In this document: one piece after another, positions 9,468 to 20,211 of the stretch
How positions within the stretch are numbered: position 1 is the first letter of the stretch
Layout: each line of letters begins with the position of its first letter
Source of the DNA: Pyropia yezoensis
Taxonomy: Eukaryota; Rhodophyta; Bangiophyceae; Bangiales; Bangiaceae
Assembly: GCA_009829735.1 (NCBI GenBank)
Contig: CM020619.1
Span: 1,122,590 to 1,186,589, forward strand
Length of the DNA: 64,000 nucleotides
Reading direction: 5' to 3'
Translations under genes and position numbers: made by a program
Notes under the pieces: model-generated
Told to the model about the DNA's origin: nothing
Database searches by the model: none
What the model saw: the letters and a program-made list of their open reading frames with translations, nothing else

Positions 9468-12400
9468 TTATCCATCTTCTTCTATCCCCCCTAGTGGGAA
9501 CAGTCGGGACCCTAGGGCCCGCCCCCCGATGGGGAGCTTGTGCTTCCGGGCATACTTCAGCAGAGGCGCTCGTGGTACCCCCTTCTTGGGGTGCCAAGTA
9601 TCCCCTTCGGCTCCGTGGCCAAACCAACGGACTCGGAAGTCCAAGTCGGGTTTCCCGTGGTCTTCTTTCACCCATTGGTGGCCGACGATCTGCTCAAACA
9701 CATCCTTCTCCGAGATTTCCTCAGGGCATTCATTGAATGCGTCACGGGCTTCCCGCGCTCGTTTCCACACCGTGTCCCCTGCCTCAGGCGGGGGAGCGCA
9801 TGTGACATTGTCACTACTCTGAGTCTGTTCTCCCGTAGGGGCTTCAATAAGAAACCGTTGACCGTCAGTGCGTAGCTGTGAGGAACCACCCACACTTGGG
9901 CAGCCCTCAACGTACTCGTAATGGTGTCAGCGACCCGTGCCAGCCAATAGGGCGACAAGGTGCGGGGAAGAGGATGGAGGTGGTGACGGTGGTGGGTCTG
10001 GGGAAGAGGACGGCGCGACGTCGGTGGTGATCGAGAGGGTTCAAAGGGTGAAGGTCGTCTTTGGTCTGTGTCTGTGGTTCCCTTCCGGTCTCCCCCGGTG
10101 GCGCCGACACTCACGCACTATATACTCGCGTCGGGGCACCCGAGGTGCCCCAAAGCTTGCGTTTCCCCGTCGCTCCACCGGTAGGCACAAAACGGCCCAA
10201 AAACAAAGCATGGCTCTCAGAACAAAGCATGGGCGGGCGTGCGCACTAAAGGAGTGCAGCCCCAGTTTGCCCCAAACGAAGGGGTCCGGCGTGCGGCGCC
10301 TAGGGCGCCGCCCCAGCTGGCTCCAGACGCCAGTCGGCCCGAAGGTCCGAGAGGCGTGTAAGCACGATTCGATCGAGTCGGCCGAATCGGCCAGCCGGCT
10401 AGCCAGTCACATCGCTGCAATGCTGCAGCGAGGACATTTTAACGGACTCGCCAGCTGTGGCAGATGTGGCTCGTCATGGGTGCTGACGGTGGCGCCTATC
10501 GACAGGCCATGATGGGCTGTCGTTGGCTGCTGTCGTGCGGCCGGCAGACACCGTGAGACAGCGGCTGACTCATCTTGCGTCTGGAAGGTACACCGCGTCA
10601 TGCCCCACAATACAAGGAGTTGATCCATGTTGCCAGGAGTTGATTCGGCAGGATTTGTAAGGAGAGGTCCCAGATATTATCCCTTAAGTATTAGGCATGG
10701 GATTAGGGGGGAAATCCTTACAGTAGCACCATGTACGGTCCCTTCGTCTTGGACGACATTTTGGTTCGCCCCTTAGCATAGGATTTCACACAAACCCAAT
10801 CCCCTTGAGATATAGCCTCGTTGTCTTCTCGAACACCCGCGTCATAGACACGCTTGTAGGCCAGTTGGGCCTTACCCAAATTCTTCCTAACCCTTGGGAT
10901 TAGGTTGCGCAGCTCTTTCACGTATTGAACCGCCGCCGAATCGGCGTCAGGTTCCTCCGTGTCCACGGAGCGTACCTTAAACAAACGTTCAATATTCGAG
11001 GCCTCCAATCGCCGAGGGCTTACGAAGGTCAGTGGGGCAACCCCAGTACTCGAATGTACCTGCATATATTATGTGCAGTCGTCAGTAGGTACACATAGCG
11101 ATCCCATTCCCGTGGGTGCTCGGACGAGTACGTCCGTAGCTGTCGCTTAATCGTCCTGTTATACCGCTCCACTTGACCATTGGTCTGTGGGTGACATGGG
11201 GTCGTGAAGTTTGTGGCGATCCCTAGGAGCCCCATGACTCCTTGGAAGTACACGGCAGCGAACTGAGGTCCGTTGTCCGTGAGCGTAGAATCCGGGATGC
11301 GGTAGGCAGCCACCCAATAGTCAATGAAAGACGAAGCTACCCCAAGGGCAATGGAGTCCGACAGTGGGACGGCTCTCACCAACTTGGTGAAGCGATCACA
11401 CACACACCAGGAGAATAGTGTGACCATTCCCCGTCTTCGGGAGCGGGCCCCACAAGTTCACAGCCGCAGCTTGGAATGGCTCCCGCGCGAGGAACAGCTT
11501 CATAGCAGACGTATGCCTCTTGTCCGATATGCGATTCCTAGTGCATCCTGGGCAGTGATAAACATACCTGTATACGTCCGCCACTAGAGCGGGCCAGTAC
11601 AAGTACTGCCACATCGTACGATACATCTTCCGAGACCCCGGGTGACCCGCCGTAGGCGCGTCATGGTACATTTTCAGTATACGCTTTCGAAGCGACTCTG
11701 GAACGACCCATTGGTTGTTCCCCCTGAGGAGGGAATGGCGACACAGTACACCATCGTCATCTTCGAAGAAGAAGGCATTGCGTTGCCAACGGGCATCCTT
11801 CGGAGAGACCATAGACCCCTCCATGCGACGCTGCTTGCAGAACTCATCCGAATCCTGGGCCTCAATGAGATCTCGGAGCGTACCAAGGCCCTTAGGGCTC
11901 CGGTCCGTAAGGGCCTTTGCTGACCTCGTCACCGCTAGAACGGGGATTTGATCATTCAGAGTTCTCTCATCCAAGGCATCCGTAGGAAGGCGCGATAGGG
12001 CACCAGCCACCTTGTGGTCCTTACCCGGCTTGTGCTTAATCTGGTACGAAAACTCCGCCAAGCGGAGTCTCCAGCCCGTAAGGCGTCGATTGGGGCTACT
12101 TCTCGTCATCACCGAAGTGAGGGCGGAGTGGTCACAACGTGCCAGAAATTCGGTCCCTTCCAAGAAGGAACGCAGGTAGGTCACAGACCATACGACCCCT
12201 AGGGCCTCAATTCCTGTGGCACAATAGTTCCGTTCCGCTAGGCATAAACCGCGACTAAAGTACCCAACGGGGAGATACTCCCCATCCTCTTGCTGCTGCA
12301 GCAAGGTGCAACCCAGCTGCTCATAGCTGGCGTCCACCTCGACAATGAAATGGGCTCCCTCCCGAGGGATGGCCAAAATGGGAGGCTTTAGAAAATAGTT

Positions 12401-14300
12401 GCGGAGCTCCTCGAACGCCGCTTGAGTCTCCTCTGTAGGACGAGGCGGTTCCTTGGCCAGATGTGTACTAGTCAGCATGTTCAGCGGCCGAGCGATACGG
12501 GCGAAATTGGGGACAAACCTTCGGTATGCCCCGCACATGCCCAAAAAACTCTTCAGCTGCGTCTGCGTACGCGGATAATGCAGCCCCTTCAGGGCCTTGG
12601 TGTTCTTCTCATTCACGGCGACCTGCCCTGGGCGGATGACGTGTCCCAGATATTCGACCTCCCTCTGAAAGAGATGGCACTTGGACGCCTTCCGCGACAC
12701 GCCGTTCTCCTTGAGAAGGCTCAATATGTGCTCCAGGTGGTGCAGATGCTCCTCGTCCGAGCGAGAGAAGACGATAACATCGTCAGGATATACGAGGCAC
12801 GTCTGCCACTTCACGACGGCCAGGATAATATCCATGGCCCGTTGAAAAGTCGCTGGAGCGTGGCAGAGCCCAAAGGGCAACCGCGTACATTGCCACGTGC
12901 CTTTATGGCACAAGAAGGCAGTAAGGTGCCTATCCTTCGGGGCAATGGGAATTTGCCAATATCCGACGTCATAGTCTAGGGTGCGAAGCACCCTGGCCTC
13001 CCTTAGGGAGTCCAAACATTCATCCATCCTTGGGATGGGATACGCATCCTTCACCGTAACCAGGTTCAGCCGCCGGTATTCAATACCAAACCGGGGCGTG
13101 CCGTCCGGTTTAGGCATAATCACAAACGGACTAGCCCACTCGCCTTCGGCGGGTTCTATTACTTTCAGCTTCTTCATCCGTTCCACCTGCTCCCCTTCCA
13201 GCTGGCGGTTCTTGGGCCCCTCCTTGTAGGGATGTTGCCGTACCGGGGTTACCCCGGGTTTTAGGCGTATACTGTGTACGATATTCTTGATAAGCCCGAG
13301 GGTACCATCCCATAGGGACTAGTACCTCTCCACCAGCTCCAAGAGCCGGCGGCGTAGGGCGTCAGGAACCTCTCCGAGGTCCACTTCAGAGTGGGCATTT
13401 TCCATCCGGCCCGTAGGGCCTTCACTCAACTTCTGCATCTCCTCTGGGGAGACGTTCAACACCGGTCCTTCGTAGGCCGAGATAGAAGCCACCACCGCCC
13501 CAAAGGGGAGGCGGACCATGCGTGGGGTACGATTCGTAACTTGTACGGTGTATGGGGCATCACAGTTAAGCTCCGCGGGGCCGATAGCCACGTGAACACC
13601 GTACTTGTAGGCGAGACGGGGCTGGCCGTAAATAATCCCGTGGCCCTGGAACTACCCTCTCCCCTTCACATGGGAGATAACCCCAGGCTTCAGCTTCAGC
13701 TTGTGACACAAGCTGAGCTTAACGGTCTTGACCTTAGGACAAGCGCACACGGGGCTCCACCTAGTGGGGCCCGGTTTCACGCCCTCCATATCCCGAAGGA
13801 TGGGGACGACCATCCCTGTCTTGAGGGTGACCGTCTGGTCCTCACAGGAGATGATTTTCACTTCGGTATCTCCGAAGGAGTTACCTAATATGACGGGTAC
13901 CGCCACATTATCGATTACCCCAAAGCAGACGTAGGAAACTTGGTCTCCCACTTGTACGCCTAAGCGCACAGTTCCTCGAATGGGAAGCCACCCTCTTTTC
14001 AAGTCGAAGTACAGTATATTCTCCAGCTCCCCTAGGGGCTGGAGCCTCAATCCCTTAGGAAGCAATGAGCTTCGAATCAGAACAGGCCCGCTTCTGGTGT
14101 CCAAGGCAGCATGTAACGCATGTTCTAACCCTCCAGTAGCAAACAGTTGTACGGCCAGCTGATAGCTGGATCATGGCATGAACGCGCAAAAGACGTTTTC
14201 CCGTTTCACCCCCTTAGGGAGTGCCAATAATGCAGGCTTATTCGTTCGGGGACGGCGCAATATCCTCTTCGGTCCCCCCCCATCATTGGACGCAAGGGGG
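9468..14300 (-). pseudogene. Pol of element C-1: PR-RT-RNaseH-IN-chromodomain, degenerate
   Basis: In minus-strand order there is an aspartic protease whose active site reads DTRSG instead of DTGSG (codon 14095-14093), reverse transcriptase with YPDD (12790-12779) where the family has YLDD, RNase H (EVDASYEQLG onward), an integrase zinc region (H...C-PGC) and core (DNGPQF...QTNGQVERYN), then a chromodomain-like tail (FRVRWFGHGAEGDTW). In-frame stops lie at 14173-14171 (TGA), 13654-13652 (TAG) and 13321-13319 (TAG). Frameshifts occur near 11400 and 11050. An 848-bp DNA insertion (9876-10723) splits the region just before the chromodomain. Organisation otherwise matches the intact pol at 35005-39054. 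Confidence 0.92.
9876..10723. mobile_element. 848-bp non-autonomous DNA transposon with TAG target duplication
   Basis: TAG flanks both sides (9873-9875 and 10724-10726). The ends read CTGTGAGGA and, from the other side, CTGTAAGGA, a short imperfect terminal inverted repeat (8 of 9). Deleting the insert with one TAG makes the interrupted pol frame continuous with the same residues as the intact family A pol at that point, which fixes both boundaries to the base. No ORF of interest lies inside. A 3-bp duplication suits PIF/Harbinger or CACTA-type transposition; the usual PIF target is TWA, so the class is unsure. Confidence 0.85.
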
Positions 14301-14322
14301 GAAGCCCTAGGGGAACAGCCCT

Positions 14323-16043
14323 TCAGGCGTTTCCCGAAGATGATAACTCAGATGAGCTCCCCTTAGGGGAACTCGCTCGCTCTTCCTTCCCCGTCGGGGA
14401 GGGCACGACAGCAGCGACCGCCCCACTCGCACGAGCAGCGGCTCTAGCCGCTCTGCGCTCGGTGCGTGCCTCGGTCATCCAGTTCCGAGTCTCTTCAGGG
14501 AGGTGAGGGCAATCTGCCATCCAGTGTGAAGCACTATTGCAGATATGGCAGGGGAAGGGCTCTCATTTCCCGTCCGTCCCCCGTGACCCCCCAGAGGGTC
14601 GTGACTCCCTGTAGGAAGAACCAGACGCCTCCCCCACCTCCAGATGGGACGACGTAACGGCTGCCAGAGCGCGACGCGCCAAACGACGGGCGTGGCGCTT
14701 TGCGTCTTCCTTAGCGTTTAGCTCTGCGGTGGCGGCCTGAATCCGCCGTCGGAATCCCCTGCCCGTTGGGTGTATTGCACCACCAGCTCGATAGGAGCAT
14801 GGGAGAGGTCAGCTACGTAGTTCCGCACTTTGTGCCGAATCTCCCACCATGTGCCTTGCATAAAGCGGGCTCGGACCTGGCCCGAGGTTTGTATATAACC
14901 ACCTTTAGGGTGGAGCTCCATGAGACGGCGGTGAACCCCCGTCTCCGTCTCATCCTCCCCTTGGGAGGTGCCATTAAAAATGGCCTCCTGTTCATCCAGG
15001 AGATGCTCATCTGCGTACGCGCGCAGAAGCCAGTTCACAAGTTCCAAATAGGAAGTTACTTCCCCGGTGCGCCGGCCGTCATCGACGGACGGACGAATCC
15101 GATATAGGTTCCTCTTCAAGGGATCCTTTGTAAATTCCGGGAGGAGGAGCAAAGCTCGCCCCTCTGAGAGGCCGTTATCATTAGCCGCCTTCACGAAGCG
15201 GTTGAGGAATTCGAAGACTCCCAGAGGAGGGTCTCCCCCCAATTCACAATGGCGACCAAATGTGTTGGTCAGGTTTTTCCGCTTCTCACCCAGGCCTTTG
15301 GCCTCGGTTCCCGATGCTCGGTTGTCCTTGTTCTTGAGAGCATATGTCTCACAATCCAGAAGACTCGCATAGTGGTCGTCAGCCGGAATAATCTTGGGGG
15401 GAATCTCCCGTAGGGGGACTCTCCCCGGTACTGTCTGAGCGGAAGCCGCTCGGACTACAGGTCGCGGGCGCCGACGGCGCTCGGGAGGCGAAGCCTCCCC
15501 TCCGGAATAATCCGAAGTCGACTCATTTGACGAGATAAGATGCCGGCCACGCTGGCGCTCCCGCTTTTGCACACTTCGCTCCACAGAACTCAACCGTTGG
15601 TTGAGTGGAGTCAGGAGGCCGCTAAGGGCATCCGCCATTGCTTTCTTCCATTCCTCCGTAGGAGTATCCGATCCGGGGGCTACAAACGCTCGAGGTGTCT
15701 CCTTAGGAGACGATGCCCCCGTCAGGCGAACAGGAGGGGTGGGCGTTCCCTCAGAACCCATCCCCGCCGCGGGATGGACCCCAGGGCGGTCGCCGAGGCC
15801 GGTTGAATTTCCCCCCTCGCGTCCCGTCCGCGGCGGGAAGAAACGTTCGCCCGATGGGCCTTCCGAACCGATTTCCAGCGAGGTCAGACGGGTGGTCACT
15901 CTACGGGTGGCCAGGTCGTCCACTCCAGCCCCGAGGGCGTGAGTCGGAAGAGCAGCTCTCGTCGCGCTCTCCCTCGTCACGGACGAACCGCCCTCCAAGA
16001 CTCCCGTCTCCCTTCGAGGGGGATTCTGCTCGTCATCAGACAT
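14323..16043 (-). pseudogene. Gag of element C-1 with CCHC zinc knuckle, degenerate
   Basis: It starts at ATG 16043 on minus. An N-terminal low-complexity Pro/Ser/Gly/Arg region is followed by a capsid-like block (FEFLNRFVKAANDN-L-SEG, SYLELVNWLL) shared with the family A and D gags. A frameshift near 14740 and a TGA near 14565 separate this from a canonical CX2CX4HX4C knuckle (14550-14509). The knuckle binds genomic RNA in functional elements. The element is dead, so this is a relic. Confidence 0.88.
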
Positions 16044-16139
16044 CACAACAACCGCGTTCCCTTAGGGAAGACAGAGTACAACCACAGAAGGAGTACGAAG
16101 AAGGGGTAGACCCCTTTGGCCAGAAGGAACCTGGTCCCC

Positions 16140-16157
16140 TCCCCCGCTGACCCACCA
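16140..16157 (-). other. Primer-binding site of element C-1
   Basis: Three bases inside the 5' LTR, minus-strand TGGTGGGTCAGCGGGGGA begins with TGG, as required to pair with a tRNA CCA end. Family A has the closely similar TGGTGGAGCAGCAGGGGA in the same place. The tRNA was not identified. Confidence 0.6.
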
Positions 16158-16159
16158 AA

Positions 16160-16566
16160 TGTAGTGGTTTTACGTACCTTAGGCGCCTAGCACCCAGAAC
16201 ACAGAGCGAAACAACCCACCAAGAAAGCGGGAAGACCGGAGAGGTACTGAACCGCCGACCGCCTGGCTTGTTCACGCGGGGATCCGCGACCAGGACGACA
16301 ATCCAAACCCCAAGTGTATCCCATCCCGGATTATTGACCAAAGGCCAATTCCGGTCAGGGGAATATCCCATACACTAGGAATCCCAATATGGGACCCAGA
16401 ACCAATGGCGACCCGGTCCCATCTCAATAGGAGGGGACCAATCGGAAGCCAGTAAAATCCCGAAGAGCCAAGGCGGCCCCATCGTTTACACTAGGAAGGT
16501 GGGCGCAGGGATACCACGCGATCTCTACGAGGTCCCCCCACGTGGAGGGCCCATAGGGTCCCTACA
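16160..16566 (-). repeat. 5' LTR of element C-1 (407 bp, internally deleted)
   Basis: It has the same termini as 6277-6966. It lacks about 283 bp between GGACGACA and ATCCAAACCC, which is present in the 3' LTR and in the copy at 57505-60160. Just outside is AGCGA, the target duplication. Confidence 0.9.
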
Positions 16567-16985
16567 AGCGACAACGGTGCCGGCAGGGGCGACGACGGCA
16601 ACGGGGGGGGCGACAACGGCGAGGGAGGCGAAAACGGCGCGGGCGGCGAGGACGACGGGGGCGGCGAGGACGGCGGGGGAGGCGTCGACGGCGGGGGAAG
16701 CGACGACGACGGGGGTGACGACGACGGGGGCGGCGAGGACGGCGGGGGAGGCGTCGACGGCGGGGGCGGCGACGACGACGGGGGGGGGCGACGACGACGG
16801 GGGGGGGCGACGACGACGGAGGGGGGCGACGACGACGGGGGCGGCGACGACGACGGGGGCGGCGACTACGACGGGGGCGGCGACGACGACGGGGGCGGCG
16901 ACGACGACGGGGGGGGGCGACGACGACGGGGGGGGGCGACGACGACGGGGGGGGACGACGATGGCCGGGTGCGTGGCGGATGACG
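16567..16985 (+). repeat. GACGACGGGGGCGGC-type minisatellite
   Basis: Tandem units of about 15-18 bp built from GACGACGACGGGGGCGGC variants run to about 16965. Any ORF here encodes only Ala/Thr/Gly/Asp repeats and is a by-product. This is the pre-insertion target array of element C-1. Confidence 0.85.
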
Positions 16986-18144
16986 CAGCTAAATACAGCA
17001 GGCGGGGGGTTGCTTTTTATTGGGGGCTATGACCGAATCCTTCCACCAAACTTCGCACCCATGTCCCGCATCCTTACGCCTCGGAACAGATGAAAGTGAA
17101 TTGCTCGATTGGTTGTGCTCGGGTCATGCTGTAATGGTGCACGAAACATGTTACGATGCACGTTGCGCATCTCAACCTGCATGAGCTTACCCCCTTCGTG
17201 CTGATCCCCACTCATGCCGTCGCCGCTCGCCGCCCGCCGCCGCTCGTCACACGACTCGCCGCTGCCTCGGCCGCACTCGGTCCCCCGACCAACCCCCCCC
17301 CCCCCCGCCCCCGCACTCCTCCCCACCCCCGCATCGGCAGCGGCTGCCGCGCTGCTGCCGCCCCCGCGGATGGATGGCCGGCGGCGCCCGGCGCACGCGC
17401 CGTAGGGCGTGCCGGTGCGCTGGGGGGGGGGTGGGGGGCGGGAGCGGATCGCTGCCTCGTTGGCCGCCACCGCCGCGGCGCCATGGCACATGGACGGCGC
17501 CGCCCGTTTTTCCGGGCGCGCCCACACCCCGTCCCCCACCCCCCACCACCCCCCCTCTCGCCCGCGCTACGCGTGTGTCGCCGTGTTTTCTGCCTGACAC
17601 CGCTACCGCGGCGGGGACGGCGGCGGTGGCGACGCGCGCGGTGGCCGTTTGCGCCGGACGGGGGGGGGGGTGGGGATGGGACGCCTCACCGCCCGCCGCC
17701 CCACCCCCCAGCGGCCCTCCCCGGCCGCCCCACCCCGCGAGTGCCTGCCCACCCCCGGTGGGGTGGCCGCCAGGCGTGGCTGGCCGCCGCTGGCCGCCGC
17801 CGCCGTCAGCGGCCGCCGTCAGCGACGGCGGGCGGCGGGCGGTGGTGGCGACGGCGTCAGCCGCAGCCGGGGGCGGGCGCCGCGCCAGGCAACCCCCCCC
17901 CCCGGCCCCTCTCTTAACGCCCCCCAGCCCCCGTGGTGCGTACGCGGCGACCTTCATCCCTCTGTATGGATTGGCCCGCTTCCTCCTCCCCACCACTCCG
18001 TGAACGGTCGGTCTCCCCCCCTGGCGGACGCCGCCACCTCGCCCCACTCTTTTTTTTATGCCCACCGCCTCTCCACGCGCGCCCAGCAGGTGCCGCCGCA
18101 CGGCCCGTCACCTTCCCCTCCCCCCCCCCGACCTCACGGTCGGT
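16986..18144. other. Extremely C/G-rich intergenic region upstream of the Cys-rich gene
   Basis: Poly-C and poly-G runs (for example 17287-17302 and 17660-17672) keep several frames open on both strands. Their translations are Pro/Ala/Arg or Gly/Ala low complexity without domains. It probably includes the promoter of the gene starting at 18145; no TATA box stands out. Confidence 0.5.
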
Positions 18145-19965
18145 ATGGCCCGCCGGCAACGGGCGGTGGTGGCTTTTCTGGTCGGGGCGGTCGCCGCCGG
18201 GGCGAGTCTATGCGACGGCGCGTGCGCGTCGGCTACCCCGGCGTCTTCTCCACCGCCACAGGGGGCGTACGCCACGCGGGCCGCTACGCGGACCACTGTG
18301 CCTGCCATTACGCGCACGGCTGCGCCTGTTGTCAAGCTGACGGCTACGCCCGCCGCCGTACCGACGGCCACGCCCCCTGCCGCCGCACCGACGGCCGCGC
18401 CTGTCGCTGCGCCGACGGCCACGTCATCAGCCACGCCGACGGCGGCGGCATCGGCGGCACCGGTGGCCACCCCGCCCAGCGGGGCGTGCCCCCCCGGGCC
18501 GACGCCCCTCCCTCACCTGGGCACCACCGCCCCCCCCCCCGGTGCCCGCTGGGGCGCCTGCCGCGGCGCCGACTTCCCCGCCGACTACCCGCCGTGCAAC
18601 CGGGGCCTCGAGTGCCACTCCCGCCGGCGGTCGCCGGCGCCGCCCCGGTGTGTGGCCCTCACCAACGGCCCGTGTGGGCGGCTGGGGGAGGTGTGCGACA
18701 GCTTCAGCGGCAACACCCGTTTTGTCTACCCGCTCGTCTGTGCCGACGACAGTGGCGGCGCGCAGTGTGACGTGTCGGGGGTGTGCCCGTCGGGGGCGGG
18801 CACGTGCACCGCCATCCGGGTGGGCGACCGCTGCAACACGAGCGACGGCCGGGAGGCATGTGGGGACTCGGCGCTGGACTTGGAGTGCGTGCCGCGGCCG
18901 GCGGGGGCGCCCCCGCCGGCGGGCGTTGCGTGGGCAGCGTCGACCCCGTTGGTCGGGCCCGACGGCGCGCCCGCGGCGGACGGGGTGTGCGCGCTGACCA
19001 TGGCGGTGGGCAGCGCGTGCACGCCGCAGCGGCCCGTCTACATGTTTGGCGGCTGCGAGCGCTTCCCGGGGCAGTCGGACGTACGGCTCGGCTGCGTGCG
19101 TGGCCGGTGCGTGCCGCGGGCGGCGGACTTTGGCCCCGCCCCACGCCGAGGGGACGAGTGTGACGCCCACGGGGGGGCGTGCGCAGACGGCACCACCTGC
19201 TGGGCGCCGCCGCCGCTGTGGGGCTCCACTGCGCTGGGCTTGTGTGCGGACCTTGCCGGCGCGGCGGGGGACGCCTGCGACGGCGCGGTCGGGGACGGGT
19301 CGCCCGCGCCCAGCTCGCGGCTGTGTGACACTGCCAAGGGCCTCGTGTGTCGGTCGGGCCGGTGCGTGGTGGCCACCACCCCCGCGGGGGCGGCGTGCGA
19401 TGCAGAGGTGGGGTGCGCCGGCGGGCCCACCGCCCTCACCTGCGCCTACCCACCGTCCGAGCCGGTGCTGGTGGAGAGGAACCCGGCGCGCCTGTGCCTG
19501 CGGGTTGTCCCCCCAGGGGGCGGCTGTAATGGCACCCGCGTCGCCTGTGGGGGCGGCACCACCTGCTCCCCGGGGGGCACCTGTGAGGCCTCCGGCGGGG
19601 GCGCCGCCGCGTGTGGCGACGGGGAGCCCCCCTGCCGGCCGGGCCTCACGTGTGGCCCGGCGGGGCGGTGCGGGCCGCCGCCGGGGCGGCCCGTCGACGG
19701 CCGCCCCTGCGCCTTAGACGCGCACTGTGCGGCAGCTGGCGGCAGCGGTGGAACCGTCGGGGAGGCCTACTTTTGCCACCCCGCCCCCCGGGACAGGGGC
19801 CTCCCCGGCTGGGTGCGGTGGAACGGCGAGGCGTGCGCTGTGCGGCGGGGGGAGGGGGAGGCGTGTGGGCGGGCGGGTGTCACAGACTACTGTGCCACCC
19901 CGGGGAACTACTGCGTGGGGGACCCGGCGGGGGAGGGGGGCAAGGCGTGCCGCCGTATCGACTGA
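18145..19965 (+). CDS. Secreted cysteine-rich repeat protein
   Basis: A 606-residue single-exon ORF. The ATG at 18145 is chosen over an in-frame one at 18058 because it begins a good signal peptide (basic MARRQR, then a hydrophobic stretch to ASLCDG). A Thr/Pro/Ala-rich linker of about 80 residues follows, probably O-glycosylated. Then about 450 residues carry dozens of Cys in loosely repeated modules of the form G-x-x-C-x(5-8)-C...G-L-x-C-x-x-G-x-C (for example GLVCRSGRCV, GLTCGPAGRC). Such arrays form disulphide-bonded extracellular proteins. No catalytic motif was found and no membrane anchor is seen at the C-terminus (KACRRID). A cell-wall or extracellular-matrix role is inference. Codon use is as GC-rich as its neighbours. 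Confidence 0.8.
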   Translation: MARRQRAVVAFLVGAVAAGASLCDGACASATPASSPPPQGAYATRAATRTTVPAITRTAAPVVKLTATPAAVPTATPPAAAPTAAPVAAPTATSSATPTAAASAAPVATPPSGACPPGPTPLPHLGTTAPPPGARWGACRGADFPADYPPCNRGLECHSRRRSPAPPRCVALTNGPCGRLGEVCDSFSGNTRFVYPLVCADDSGGAQCDVSGVCPSGAGTCTAIRVGDRCNTSDGREACGDSALDLECVPRPAGAPPPAGVAWAASTPLVGPDGAPAADGVCALTMAVGSACTPQRPVYMFGGCERFPGQSDVRLGCVRGRCVPRAADFGPAPRRGDECDAHGGACADGTTCWAPPPLWGSTALGLCADLAGAAGDACDGAVGDGSPAPSSRLCDTAKGLVCRSGRCVVATTPAGAACDAEVGCAGGPTALTCAYPPSEPVLVERNPARLCLRVVPPGGGCNGTRVACGGGTTCSPGGTCEASGGGAAACGDGEPPCRPGLTCGPAGRCGPPPGRPVDGRPCALDAHCAAAGGSGGTVGEAYFCHPAPRDRGLPGWVRWNGEACAVRRGEGEACGRAGVTDYCATPGNYCVGDPAGEGGKACRRID

Positions 19966-20211
19966 TCTCGTGCGGGGAGTGGCTTTCCAGGCAGGGGGGA
20001 CGAGGCGCAAGGGTGCAGCGCCGGGGGATGGATGTGGGGGGGGGGGGTGGGCGGGTACTGTGCATACATTTTCTGTGCTTCTCCTCGCTGGGAGCGACAT
20101 CCATCGTGGTGAGGAGGAAGGGTTGAGGAAAGATGCAGTGACACGGAGGATTGGCATTGTCTTGGAAAAGGAATGCCGAAACGGCCTCATGGATTCACCG
20201 AGTGGCGAGGG

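Larger units (their letters stand above)
6277..16566 (-). mobile_element. Complete but dead Ty3/gypsy element C-1 with perfect 5-bp target duplication
   Basis: A 10,290-bp element on the minus strand: 5' LTR 16160-16566, primer-binding site, gag, pol with chromodomain, an antisense ORF on plus, and 3' LTR 6277-6966. It is flanked by AGCGA on both sides (6272-6276 and 16567-16571). The LTRs differ by roughly 5-9% where compared, and the 5' LTR has a ~283-bp internal deletion, so the insertion is old. Gag, pol and the antisense ORF carry several stops and frameshifts, and an 848-bp DNA element interrupts pol. Confidence 0.92.

Noticed and set aside
16499-17032. 178-codon ORF of Ala/Thr/Gly repeats
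   Set aside because: A minisatellite read in one frame; no non-repeat coding sequence.
17247-18101. 284-codon minus-strand ORF opposite the Cys-rich gene's upstream region
   Set aside because: Low-complexity Gly/Arg/Pro translation caused by C/G homopolymers, no domain, overlaps other equally open frames.
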